A stretch of 64,000 nt of DNA from Streptomyces sp. NBC_01294 (lineage in GTDB: Bacteria > Actinomycetota > Actinomycetes > Streptomycetales > Streptomycetaceae): NCBI RefSeq assembly GCF_035917235.1, contig NZ_CP108423.1:7097501-7161500 (forward strand). The letters are read 5' to 3'. A model generated the notes under the pieces. The model searched no databases and was not told the DNA's origin. It saw only the letters and a program-made list of their open reading frames with translations. Both the position numbers and the translations under genes were made by a program. This document shows, piece by piece, positions 34,896-43,543 of this stretch. Position 1 is the first letter of the stretch. Each line of letters begins with the position of its first letter.

Positions 34896-36065
34896 ATGGA
34901 CATGCCCAGCACCACCCGCCGTCGGCTGCTCCGGTTCGGGGCGGCGGCGCTGCCGCTCGCCGCCCTCGGGCCGGCCTTCCCCGCCACCGCGCAGGCGGAC
35001 GCCACCCGCGAGACCGGCGCCGCAGCCCTGCGGATGCCCGCGGAGACCGGCCGCCACCTCCGTACCTACATGGCCTGGCCCGCCCTCTCCTCCGTCTGGG
35101 ACAGCAAGCTCGACGCGGTGCGCGGAGACATCGCCGACGTCGCGTACGAGATATCGCGCTTCGAGCCGGTCGTGGTGCTCGCGCGCCCCGGTCAGGCCGC
35201 CGAGGCCCGCCACCGCTGCGGGCGCGGCGCCCACCACGCCATCGACGTCATCGAGATCGCCAACGACGACCTGTGGATCCGCGACTTCGGCCCCACTTTC
35301 GTGGTGGGCCCGGGAGCCGTCGCGGGCGTGGACACCCACTTCAACGGCTGGGGCAAGACGGGCACGCCGTACGCCCAGCCCTTCGCCAACGACGCCGCGG
35401 CGGCCGCCGTCCTCCTCGACGAGTACCAGGTGCGCCGGATCCCGGCGGGATTCGTCGGTGAGGGCGGCTCGCTGGAGGCCGACGGCGAGGGAACGCTGCT
35501 GGCCACGATCAGCTCGCTGGTGAACGCCAACCGCAACCCGGGCATGAGCCAGGACCAGGTCGAGCAGGCCGTGAAGGCGGCGCTCGGCATCGACAAGGTC
35601 ATCTGGGTGCCCGGTCTGGCAGGTCAGGACATCACCGACTGCCACATCGACTGCCTGGCCCGCTTCACGGCTCCGGGGCGGGTCATCCTGGACAAGCCCG
35701 GAGCCGGCGCGGACCGGAAGTGGGTCGCCGTCTACGAGGAGACGAAGCGGGCCCTGGAGAGCGCCACCGACGCCCGTGGCCGCAGTCTCGCCATCACGGA
35801 ACTGCCCGGCCCCGACCGCCGCAGCATCCGCGGCGGCGGAGCGGAGTTCCTGGCCTCCTACACCAACTACTTCACCGCCAACGGCGCGGTCATCGCCCCG
35901 CAGTTCGGCGACGGCCCCGCCGACGCTCTGGCCCGTGCGATCCTGCAGGCCGCCTATCCCGGCCACCGCCTGGTCCAGGTGGGCATCGACAACATCGCGG
36001 CCGGTGGCGGCGGCATCCACTGCGCCACGCAGTCGCACCCGGCCGCCACCCCGCCGGAGGTGTGA
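34896..36065 (+). CDS. Agmatine deiminase family protein 2, Tat-exported
   Basis: A 389-residue deiminase with a Tat signal (TTRRRLLRFGAAALPLAAL) ending near ATAQA, so secreted. Active-site features: DDLWIRD, DCHID and Cys 376 in GGGGIHC. GGGAGA precedes ATG 34896; ATG 34902 would also keep the twin arginine. It is followed by TetR 2 on the same strand, probably in one transcript. It resembles deiminase 1 throughout, pointing to an ancient duplication with the neighbouring TetR. Confidence 0.92.
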   Translation: MDMPSTTRRRLLRFGAAALPLAALGPAFPATAQADATRETGAAALRMPAETGRHLRTYMAWPALSSVWDSKLDAVRGDIADVAYEISRFEPVVVLARPGQAAEARHRCGRGAHHAIDVIEIANDDLWIRDFGPTFVVGPGAVAGVDTHFNGWGKTGTPYAQPFANDAAAAAVLLDEYQVRRIPAGFVGEGGSLEADGEGTLLATISSLVNANRNPGMSQDQVEQAVKAALGIDKVIWVPGLAGQDITDCHIDCLARFTAPGRVILDKPGAGADRKWVAVYEETKRALESATDARGRSLAITELPGPDRRSIRGGGAEFLASYTNYFTANGAVIAPQFGDGPADALARAILQAAYPGHRLVQVGIDNIAAGGGGIHCATQSHPAATPPEV

Positions 36066-36190
36066 TGTCCACCGGGCCCCGGCAGCGGGAGCGAACCGCG
36101 GCCGGTGGGCGATCGGCGCCCGCAGGGGCCCGTACGTCCGGTGACGGGTCGCCCGCACCCCCTCCGGAACGCCCCGGTAAGGTGCGGGCC

Positions 36191-36772
36191 ATGGCGTCTC
36201 GCAGCACTCAGATCCTCGAAGCGGCCGCCCGGGTGATCGCCCGGCGCGGCGTCCGCGGGCTGCGCGTGGAAGAACTCGCGGCCGAGGCCGGCGTCTCCAC
36301 CGCCTTGATCTACTACCACTTCAAGGACCGTACGGGGGTCCTGCGCCAGACCCTCGAATTCATCAACGACCGCGCCGAGCGCTACACCACGGACCGGGAC
36401 CCGGACGATCCGCCGCTCACCCCCCGGGAGGAGCTGGAGGAAACGCTCCTGCTGGAGCTCCAGGACACCGTGGAGGTACGGGAGAACAGCTCGGCCTGGG
36501 GTGAACTGCGGGCGAGCGCCGTCTTCGACGAGGTGCTGCGCGAGGATCTCGCCAGGGCCGCCCTGGTATGGGTCCAGGAGGTCGCCGCGCTGCTGGGCCA
36601 GGTCCAGCCGATGGCGCCGGCCTCGTCGCTGGCCGCCGCGGCCGAACGGCTCACCGCCCTGCTGGAAGGGCTCAGCATGCGCTGGCTCAGCGGTGGCACC
36701 GGAATCGGTCACGCGCGGGAGCTGATGCGCGGCGCGATCGACGCCGAATTGGCCGGGCTCCAGCAGCACTGA
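36191..36772 (+). CDS. TetR family regulator 2 of the deiminase/urease regulon
   Basis: A 193-residue TetR with helix-turn-helix EELAAEAGVSTALIYYHFKDR and C-terminal EVRENSSAWGELRA and LLEGLSMRWLSG, nearly the same blocks as TetR 1. ATG 36191 follows AAGGTG; an in-frame GTG nine bases earlier is possible. It lies 125 bases after deiminase 2, likely co-transcribed. Two similar regulators for one operator could act as a heterodimer, respond to different ligands, or be redundant. Confidence 0.92.
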   Translation: MASRSTQILEAAARVIARRGVRGLRVEELAAEAGVSTALIYYHFKDRTGVLRQTLEFINDRAERYTTDRDPDDPPLTPREELEETLLLELQDTVEVRENSSAWGELRASAVFDEVLREDLARAALVWVQEVAALLGQVQPMAPASSLAAAAERLTALLEGLSMRWLSGGTGIGHARELMRGAIDAELAGLQQH

Positions 36773-36850
36773 CACGGGCGTTCCCGGACGCTGATCGACC
36801 CCGCACGGCCCTGTCCTTCCGTGGGACGGCACGTTTCGCCGCCCCATCTA

Positions 36851-36879
36851 TTGACTGAATTTTTAGTCAATGCCAGAGT
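36851..36879 (+). promoter_or_regulatory. Regulon promoter D (urease genes)
   Basis: TTGACT (36851-36856), 17 bases, CAGAGT (36874-36879). TTGACTGAATTTTTAGTCAA is the most symmetrical copy. A transcript from here would have a leader of about 280 bases before ureAB, containing a small reading frame at 37098. Confidence 0.84.
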
Positions 36880-37097
36880 GAGGGCGCGAGCCGGCCGCGG
36901 CACTGCGGGGCCCGTAGGGCCCGCCCCGCGGACCCGGCCCCGTCCCCGGGGCCGCGCCCCCGGATCGCTCTCGTTCCTCGTCTTCTTCGCCGCGCGCACA
37001 AAGCCCCCACCTCGCGGTCCGTGCGCCGCGCCCACGCACCCCCGACGGCGGAGCGCCGGCCTCCGTGGCCCGCCGCATCCGCCTTCCGGAGGAAGGA

Positions 37098-37175
37098 ATG
37101 ATCATGAAGTTCTCGATCGGCCGGGGTCTGTGCCCCGCCGCCGGGGCGCACTCCCGGTGGGCCTCATGGCCCTGA
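37098..37175 (+). CDS. Short leader reading frame overlapping the urease start
   Basis: Twenty-five codons from ATG 37098, directly behind a strong GGAGGAAGG site, ending TGA at 37173-37175, 10 bases past the ureAB ATG in another frame. The peptide starts MIMKFSIGRG and resembles nothing I know. Its ribosome site is much better than that of ureAB, so ribosomes finishing it may restart at ureAB. It might instead be a remnant of a longer N-terminus. Confidence 0.45.
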   Translation: MIMKFSIGRGLCPAAGAHSRWASWP

Positions 37176-37870
37176 CCCCCACCGAACGCGACCGGCTCCT
37201 GCTGTTCACCGCCGCGGAACTGGCCCGGGCCCGACACGCACGCGGCCTGCGGCTCAACGTTCCGGAGGCGACCGCCGTGATCGCCGACACGGTGTGCGAG
37301 GCGGCTCGTGACGGCGTCCGCCTCGCCGACGCCCTCGCGCGAGGCCGAAGCGTCCTCGGCCCGGACGACATCCTGCCGGGCGTCGTCGACATCGTCACCG
37401 AGGTCATGGTCGAGGCGGTGTTCGAGGACGGAACCCGGCTCGCGGTGATCAGTGAGCCCTTCGGCGAGCTGGACCGTGACGACGGCGCACCGGGCGCCGT
37501 ACTGCCCGCCTCGGACAGCGTCGAGGCACGTGCCCCCGTCGTGACCCTCGTGGTGAGCAACACCGCGGCGGTGCCGGTGAGCGTGACCTCCCACTTCCAC
37601 TTCTTCGAGGCCAACCCGCGCCTGAGCTTCGACCGTGCCATGGCGTACGGGATGCGCCTGGCAGTCGCGGCCGGGTCGTCCACCCGGTTCGACTCCGGAG
37701 CCACCGTGGAGGTGGGCCTCATCCCCATCGGTGGTGACCGGATCGCGATCGGTTTCGCCGGCTTGGTCGACGGCCCGCTCGACGCCCCCGGCGCGAAGGC
37801 CGAAGCCCTGCGCAGGGCCGCGGCCTGCGGCTACCTCGGTGCGGGCGCCCCGGAAGGAACCGCGACATGA
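37166..37870 (+). CDS. ureAB: Urease gamma-beta fusion subunit (UreAB)
   Basis: A 234-residue fusion of urease gamma (LTPTERDRLLLFTAAELARARRARG-like start, RLNVPEATAVIADTVCEAARDG) and beta (about residues 110-220: VVTLVVSNTAAVPVSVTSHFHFFEANPRL). The beta motif GSHFHFFE-like SHFHFFEAN is intact. Start ATG 37166 gives the usual gamma N-terminus. Its stop overlaps ureC by ATGA. It scaffolds the nickel enzyme that splits urea to ammonia and carbamate. Chaperone genes ureDEFG are absent from the window. Confidence 0.9.
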   Translation: MALTPTERDRLLLFTAAELARARHARGLRLNVPEATAVIADTVCEAARDGVRLADALARGRSVLGPDDILPGVVDIVTEVMVEAVFEDGTRLAVISEPFGELDRDDGAPGAVLPASDSVEARAPVVTLVVSNTAAVPVSVTSHFHFFEANPRLSFDRAMAYGMRLAVAAGSSTRFDSGATVEVGLIPIGGDRIAIGFAGLVDGPLDAPGAKAEALRRAAACGYLGAGAPEGTAT

Positions 37871-39615
37871 GCAGACCCACCCGACACGCCGATCACTGCG
37901 CACCGGGCAGCCGGCACATCGACCCGCACGAGTACGCCTCCGTCTTCGGCCCGCGCGCCGGGGACCGGGTGCGTCTCGGTGACTCCGGGCTGACGGTGCG
38001 GGTGGAGTACGACGCGCAGAAGCCCGGTGACGAGTTCCTGGCCGGTTTCGGCAAGACCGCCCGGGACGGCCTGCACCTGAAGGCCGCCGCCGTCCGCGAG
38101 ACCTGCGACGTCGTCATCAGCAATGTCCTGGTCATCGACGCGGTCCTGGGCATCCGCAAGGTGTCGATCGGTATCCGCGAGGGCCGTATCCACGCGATCG
38201 GGCGGGCCGGCAACCCGGACACCCTCGACGGCGTCGACGTCGTCGTCGGCACGGGTACCTCGATCGTCTCCGGCGAGGGCCTGATCGCCACCGCCGGCGC
38301 CGTCGACACCCACGTGCACCTGCTCTCCCCGCGCATCATGGAGGCCTCGCTCGCCGCGGGCGTCACCACGGTCATCGGTCAGGAGTTCGGCCCGGTGTGG
38401 GGCGTCGGCGTCAACTCCCCGTGGGCGCTGAAGCACGCCTTCAACGCCTTCGATGCCTGGCCGGTGAACATCGGTTTCCTGGCCCGGGGTTCCTCTTCGG
38501 ACGCCGCTCCGCTGGTGGAGGCCCTGGCCGAGGGCGGTGCCTGCGGTTTCAAGGTGCACGAGGACATGGGCGCTCACACCCGCGCCCTGGACACCGCCCT
38601 GCGGGTGGCCGAGGAGTACGACGTACAGGTCGCGCTGCACAGTGACGGCCTCAACGAGTGTCTCTCCGTCGAGGACACCCTGCGGGTCCTGGACGGCCGC
38701 ACGATCCATGCCTTCCACATCGAGGGCTGCGGCGGCGGGCACGTGCCCAACGTGCTGAAGATGGCGGGCGTGCCGAACGTCATCGGCTCCTCCACCAACC
38801 CGACCCTGCCCTTCGGCCGGGACGCGGTGGCCGAGCACTACGGCATGATCGTCTCCGTTCACGACCTCAAGCCCGACCTCCCGGGCGACGCGGCCATGGC
38901 CCGCGACCGGATCCGGGCCGGCACCATGGGCGCCGAGGACGTGCTGCACGACCTCGGGGTGATCGGCATCACCTCCTCCGACGCCCAGGGCATGGGCCGG
39001 GCCGGCGAGACGATCCGCCGCACCTTCGCCATGGCCGCCAAGATGAAGGGCGAGCTGGGCCCCCTGGCCGGCGACGGCGAGGGCGACGACAACGCCCGGG
39101 TCCTGCGCTACATGGCCAAGCTGACCATCAACCCCGCCATCGCCCACGGCCTGGCCCACGAGATCGGCTCCATCGAGACCGGCAAACTCGCCGACATCGT
39201 CCTGTGGCGCCCCCAGTTCTTCGGCGCCAAACCGCAGCTCGTCCTCAAATCAGGCTTCCCCGCCTACGGCGTCACCGGCGACCCCAACGCCGCCACCGAC
39301 ACCTGCGAACCCCTCGTCCTCGGACCGCTCTTCGGCGCCCACGGCGCCGCCCCCGCCGACCTCTCGGTGGCGTTCGTGAGCCGCGCCGCGGCCGAGTCCG
39401 GCTCCTTCGGAGCCCCGTACGACGCCATGGCCACCCGCCGCCGCCGGGTCGCCGTGCGGGGGACCCGGGGCATCGGCCCCAAGGACATGGTCGGCAACGA
39501 CCGCCTCGGAGAAGTCGACGTGAACCCACGGACCGGTCTCGTCACGCTCGACGGAGAGCCCCTGCGCTCCGAGCCGGCGCAGCAGGTCTCCCTGAACCGC
39601 CTCTACTTCCTCTGA
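37867..39615 (+). CDS. ureC: Urease alpha-like subunit (UreC), non-canonical
   Basis: A 582-residue amidohydrolase, slightly longer than classical UreC. Nickel ligands are all visible: HVH (about 149/151), carbamylated Lys in GFKVHED (about 229), His in ALHSDG (about 258) and FHIEG (about 284), Asp in TSSDAQGMGR (about 372). The mobile-flap Cys-His of classical ureases (VCHHL) reads SVHDL, so Cys is replaced by Val while the catalytic His remains. GFKVHEDMGAH also differs from the usual GLKIHEDWGAT. It overlaps ureAB. Activity on urea is plausible but a related ureido compound may be the real substrate. Confidence 0.9.
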   Translation: MSRPTRHADHCAPGSRHIDPHEYASVFGPRAGDRVRLGDSGLTVRVEYDAQKPGDEFLAGFGKTARDGLHLKAAAVRETCDVVISNVLVIDAVLGIRKVSIGIREGRIHAIGRAGNPDTLDGVDVVVGTGTSIVSGEGLIATAGAVDTHVHLLSPRIMEASLAAGVTTVIGQEFGPVWGVGVNSPWALKHAFNAFDAWPVNIGFLARGSSSDAAPLVEALAEGGACGFKVHEDMGAHTRALDTALRVAEEYDVQVALHSDGLNECLSVEDTLRVLDGRTIHAFHIEGCGGGHVPNVLKMAGVPNVIGSSTNPTLPFGRDAVAEHYGMIVSVHDLKPDLPGDAAMARDRIRAGTMGAEDVLHDLGVIGITSSDAQGMGRAGETIRRTFAMAAKMKGELGPLAGDGEGDDNARVLRYMAKLTINPAIAHGLAHEIGSIETGKLADIVLWRPQFFGAKPQLVLKSGFPAYGVTGDPNAATDTCEPLVLGPLFGAHGAAPADLSVAFVSRAAAESGSFGAPYDAMATRRRRVAVRGTRGIGPKDMVGNDRLGEVDVNPRTGLVTLDGEPLRSEPAQQVSLNRLYFL

Positions 39616-39668
39616 GGCTCCCCTCCCCGGTGCGCACCCGCCCCTCCGATATCCGCGCACGTCAGGCC

Positions 39669-39697
39669 TTGACTGAATTTTCAGTCGGGTGGAAGAC
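39669..39697 (+). promoter_or_regulatory. Regulon promoter E (deiminase 3 and peptide importer)
   Basis: TTGACT (39669-39674), 17 bases, GAAGAC (39692-39697); TTGACTGAATTTTCAGTCGG. It lies 28 bases before the deiminase 3 ATG and probably drives a long operon to 46176. Confidence 0.8.
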
Positions 39698-39724
39698 TCC
39701 GCCCACACAAGAAATGAGACACCG

Positions 39725-40831
39725 ATGGCCGAATACCGAATGCCTGCCGAGTGGTCCGAGCACGAGGGCTGCCTCATGGCCTGGCCCACCCGCGAGGACC
39801 TCTGGGGGAGCGTCCTGACCGAAGCGAAGGAGGAGTACGCCAACGTCGCCCGCGCCATCGCCGCCTTCGAGCCCGTGACGATGGTCGCCCCGCCCGGCCA
39901 CGGCGCGGACGCCCGCGACCGCTGCGGGGACGGCGTCACCGGCGTCAGCGGCGTCACGGTGATCGAGCTGCCGCTCGACGACTCCTGGTTCCGCGACTCC
40001 GCCCCGCTCTTCGTCCTCGACGGGGACGGCAACCGCGCCGGCGTCGACTTCCGCTTCAACGCCTGGGGCGGCAAGCACCACCCCTTCGAGTCCGACGACC
40101 GGATCAGCGCCCTGCTGCTGGACCACGTCGGGGCGGACCGGATCGCCTCCGACATGATCCTCGAAGGCGGCGCGATCACCGTCGACGGCGAGGGCACGCT
40201 GATCACCACCGAGCAGTGCCTGCTGCACCCCAACCGCAACCCCGGCATGAACCGGGGCGAGATCGAGGCCGAGCTGAAGTCCCGGCTCGGCGTCACCAAG
40301 GTCATCTGGCTGCCGTACGGCGGTCTCCTCGACACCGAGACCGACGGCCACGTCGACGGTGTCTGCGCCTTCGCCGCCCCCGGCACGGTCGTCGTCTCCC
40401 TCCCGGACGACCCCGACCACCCCGACTACGCCCGGATGCGCGCCAACCGCGCCGTGCTGGAGGCCTCCACCGACGCCCGCGGCCGCCGCCTGGAGATCAT
40501 CGACGTCCCGCAGACCGTCTTCGCGGACCTCGCCGACGGCGAGATCGAGGTGTCCTACCTGAACTACTACGTCGCCAACGGCGGCGTCGTCGTCCCGGTC
40601 GCCGGGCTGCCCCAGGACGAGGCCGCCCTCGCCGTCATCGCCTCGGCCCACCCCGGTCGCAAGGTCGTCGGGGTGCGGGCCCTGGCCATCGCGTTCGGCG
40701 GCGGCGGCGTCCACTGCATCACCCAGCAGATCCCCGCCGCACGCCCTGTACGCCCTGCAACCCCCGCACGCCCCGCCCGCCCCGCCCGCCCCGCACACCC
40801 CGCGGGCACCACCGCCGACGCCACCGTCTGA
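39725..40831 (+). CDS. aguA: Agmatine deiminase 3 (cytoplasmic)
   Basis: A 368-residue deiminase with no signal sequence, beginning YRMPAEWSEHEGCLMAWP, which is the classical agmatine deiminase N-terminus. DDSWFRD, TDGHVDG and Cys 331 in GGGGVHC complete the site. It would convert agmatine to N-carbamoylputrescine. The last 30 residues are a Pro/Ala/Arg repeat. ATG 39725 lies just after the promoter -10; an in-frame GTG at 39689 overlaps it and is excluded. The peptide importer starts 88 bases further, in the same transcript. An N-carbamoylputrescine amidase is not in the window. Confidence 0.93.
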   Translation: MAEYRMPAEWSEHEGCLMAWPTREDLWGSVLTEAKEEYANVARAIAAFEPVTMVAPPGHGADARDRCGDGVTGVSGVTVIELPLDDSWFRDSAPLFVLDGDGNRAGVDFRFNAWGGKHHPFESDDRISALLLDHVGADRIASDMILEGGAITVDGEGTLITTEQCLLHPNRNPGMNRGEIEAELKSRLGVTKVIWLPYGGLLDTETDGHVDGVCAFAAPGTVVVSLPDDPDHPDYARMRANRAVLEASTDARGRRLEIIDVPQTVFADLADGEIEVSYLNYYVANGGVVVPVAGLPQDEAALAVIASAHPGRKVVGVRALAIAFGGGGVHCITQQIPAARPVRPATPARPARPARPAHPAGTTADATV

Positions 40832-40919
40832 CCCGAGAACCGGCCGTTCCCGGCGGTCCGCCCCGGCGGTCCGCCCGCTCCTCCACCCCCGCATCCCTCA
40901 CGGAAAAGAGAGCGCGACG

Positions 40920-42587
40920 ATGACCACCTCCCCACCCCGCACGAGCAGACGCCCCCGACGCCGGGCCGGCCGCCGCACCGCGACCCTCACCGCCGCCGTC
41001 CTGACCTCCTTCGCCGTGCTCGGGGCCTGCTCGGGCCCGCCCAAGGGCAACGGCGGCGGCGTCACCGACGTCAGCCTCTCCGTCTCCACACCCCCGGCCC
41101 GCGGCGAGATCGACTCCTTCAGCTGGGCCGTCTACGCCGAGCCGCCCACCCTCGACTACACGGTCGCCTTCGACTACCCGCAGAACACCATCCTGTCCAA
41201 CGTGTGCGAGAGCCTGATGCGCTGGACGCCGTCGCTCACCACGGAGCCCGGCCTCGCCCAGAAGGCGACCAACCCCGACCCCACCACCTGGGTCTACGAC
41301 CTCCGCCCCGGCGTCCGTTTCCACGACGGCAGGGAGATGACCGCCGACGACGTCGTCTTCAGCCTCGGCCGCCAGATGGACCCCGACAACGCCGCCGCCT
41401 GGGCCCAGGTCTTCCAGAACGTCACCGCCGTCACCAAGACCGGCCCGCTCCAGGTCACCGTCAAGCTCAAGCAGCCCGACTCCCAGTTCCCGCAGTACAT
41501 GGCCACCGCCGCCGGCGTGGTCGCCTCCAAGGCGGGCGTCGAGGCAGCGGGCAAGGACTACGGCACCACCGGCGGCCTCGCCTGCACCGGCCCCTTCCAA
41601 CTCGGCACCTGGAACAAGGGCCAGTCCATCGAACTGGACCGCTTCGACAGCTACTGGGGAACCAAGGCCAAGTCCAAGAAGGCCGTCTTCCGCGTCCTGA
41701 CCGATCCCTCCGCCCGCACCAACGCCATGCTCAGCGGCGAGGTCGACGGCGGCTACCTCATCCCCACCGAGAGCTACGCCCGCCTGCGCGGCAGCGGCAC
41801 CGGAACCCTCTACTTCGGTGAGGGCCTGAGCACGGTCAACGTCAACATCACCAACATGCAGGGCCCGCTCGGCGACGTCCGCGTCCGCCGCGCCCTCTCC
41901 CTCGCGCTCGACCGCACCGGATTCGTCAAGGCCGGCCTCGGCGGCGCGGGCACTGTCACCAACTCCCTCACCACCCGGGCCGCCTGGGCAGCCGCCCCCG
42001 AGCACACGCTCAAGACCGCCTTCGACAACCTCCCGCCCACTGGCCAGGACATCGACAAGGCCAAGGCGCTCATCGAGGAGGCCGGCGCCACCGGCAAGAC
42101 CCTGACCGTGGCCACCAGTTCCATAGGCCAGGACGTCTCCCTCCTCGCCACCGCCGTCCAGGCCGCCGGCAGCCGGATCGGCCTGGACATCCGGCTCAAG
42201 ACCATCGCCCCCAACGCCTTCACGGCCCTGTTCACCGACCCGCAGGCGCGCGAGGGCATCGACATGTTCCCGCTCACCTACTACGACTCGATCACCGACC
42301 CGCTCGACCTGCTGCAGAACTTCAAGACCGGCGCGTACATGAACTTCGCCGGCTACAGCGACCCCCAGTACGACGAACTCGTCGACCAGGCCTCCGCCCT
42401 CTACCCGGCCGAGCAGCGGCTGGCGATCGAGGCCAAGCTCCAGCACCACGCCTCGGAGCAGCTGCTGTGGATCCCCGTCGCCGAATGGCCGACCGCGGTG
42501 TTCCTGGGCAAGCGGATCACCGGCGCCCCCACCTCGATCTCGTACATGTACTACCCGTGGGCCGCCGACGTGGGGGCCTCCGAGTGA
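40920..42587 (+). CDS. Peptide/opine-type ABC importer binding lipoprotein (family 5)
   Basis: A 555-residue SBP_bac_5 protein. A twin-Arg-rich basic start and hydrophobic run end in lipobox LGAC with Cys 37. Family features: EPPTLDY near residue 75, LRPGVRFHDGREMTADDVVFS and the C-terminal ADVGASE end. AAGAGAG precedes ATG 40920. It captures peptides, nickel chelates or small cationic solutes outside the cell. Its stop overlaps the permease start (GTGA). Being behind deiminase 3, its ligand may be agmatine-related. Confidence 0.92.
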   Translation: MTTSPPRTSRRPRRRAGRRTATLTAAVLTSFAVLGACSGPPKGNGGGVTDVSLSVSTPPARGEIDSFSWAVYAEPPTLDYTVAFDYPQNTILSNVCESLMRWTPSLTTEPGLAQKATNPDPTTWVYDLRPGVRFHDGREMTADDVVFSLGRQMDPDNAAAWAQVFQNVTAVTKTGPLQVTVKLKQPDSQFPQYMATAAGVVASKAGVEAAGKDYGTTGGLACTGPFQLGTWNKGQSIELDRFDSYWGTKAKSKKAVFRVLTDPSARTNAMLSGEVDGGYLIPTESYARLRGSGTGTLYFGEGLSTVNVNITNMQGPLGDVRVRRALSLALDRTGFVKAGLGGAGTVTNSLTTRAAWAAAPEHTLKTAFDNLPPTGQDIDKAKALIEEAGATGKTLTVATSSIGQDVSLLATAVQAAGSRIGLDIRLKTIAPNAFTALFTDPQAREGIDMFPLTYYDSITDPLDLLQNFKTGAYMNFAGYSDPQYDELVDQASALYPAEQRLAIEAKLQHHASEQLLWIPVAEWPTAVFLGKRITGAPTSISYMYYPWAADVGASE

Positions 42588-43543
42588 GCTTCGTCCGATT
42601 CGCCGCACGACGGCTCGCGGAGATGGCCGCCACCCTCCTCGCGGCCTCGTTCGTGGTCTTCGGCGCCATGTACCTGGCGCCGGGCAGCCCGGCGAGCTTC
42701 CTGCTCGCCGGCCGGTCGGCCTCCCCGGAGGCGCTCGCCGCGATCAACGCCCAGTACCACCTGGACGACCCGTTCCTCGTACGGTACTTCCGCTGGCTCG
42801 GCGAGGTGGTGCAGGGCGATTTCGGGCGCTCCATCACCTACCGCACCGACGTCTCGCGCCTCCTCGCGGACCGGCTCCCGGTCACCCTGCTGCTGATCGC
42901 CATGGCCCTCGTCGTGGTCGTGGCCGTCGGCCTGCTGCTCGGCCGGATCGCGGCCGTCCGCGGCGGAGCCACCGACTCCACCATCCTCGTCACCACGACG
43001 TTCGCCGTCGGCACCCCCTCCTTCGTCGCCGCCGTCCTGCTCCAGGGTCTCTTCGCCGTCCAGCTCGGCTGGTTCCCCAGCAGCGGCGCCGGCGACGGCC
43101 TCGTCGACATGCTCTGGCACCTCACCCTCCCCGCGGTCGCCCTCGCCCTCTACCTGATCGGCATGCTCGCCCGGGTCACCCGCGCGGCCATGCTCGAAGC
43201 CCTCGACAGCGAACACGTCACCGTCGCCCGCAGCCGCGGTGTCCCCGAACGCCAGGTCATCCGGCGCCACGTGTTCCGCAACTCCCTCGGGACGGTCCTG
43301 ACCACCGGCGGACTCATCGTCTCCACCCTCCTGGTGTGCACGATCCTCGTCGAGACCGCCTTCAGCATCGGCGGGATCGGTCAGCTCCTCGAACTGTCCA
43401 CCACCACCAAGGACTTCCCGACCGTCCAGGCGATCTCCCTGATCATCGTCGCCCTCTTCATGATCGTGAACCTGGTCGTGGACCTGCTCCTGCCCCTGGT
43501 CGACCCACGGGTCACCCTCGGAACGAGGGGGGCCGCCGCGTGA
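42584..43543 (+). CDS. ABC importer permease (DppB/OppB type)
   Basis: A 319-residue permease with about six membrane segments, starting FVRFAARRLAEMAATLLAASFVVF, the DppB N-terminus, and with the EAA loop RSRGVPERQVIRRHVFRNSL. GTG at 42584 overlaps the preceding stop; an earlier in-frame ATG lies inside the previous gene. Its own stop overlaps the next gene's GTG. Confidence 0.94.
   Translation: MSFVRFAARRLAEMAATLLAASFVVFGAMYLAPGSPASFLLAGRSASPEALAAINAQYHLDDPFLVRYFRWLGEVVQGDFGRSITYRTDVSRLLADRLPVTLLLIAMALVVVVAVGLLLGRIAAVRGGATDSTILVTTTFAVGTPSFVAAVLLQGLFAVQLGWFPSSGAGDGLVDMLWHLTLPAVALALYLIGMLARVTRAAMLEALDSEHVTVARSRGVPERQVIRRHVFRNSLGTVLTTGGLIVSTLLVCTILVETAFSIGGIGQLLELSTTTKDFPTVQAISLIIVALFMIVNLVVDLLLPLVDPRVTLGTRGAAA

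Noticed and set aside
37867..39615. Complete canonical urease operon
   Set aside because: UreD, UreE, UreF and UreG are not present, and the flap cysteine is missing; only a two-gene structural pair is here.
40800..40920. Pro/Ala/Arg repeat at the end of deiminase 3 as a functional domain
   Set aside because: The repeat is simple CCCGC-type slippage after the complete catalytic domain; nothing indicates a fold.
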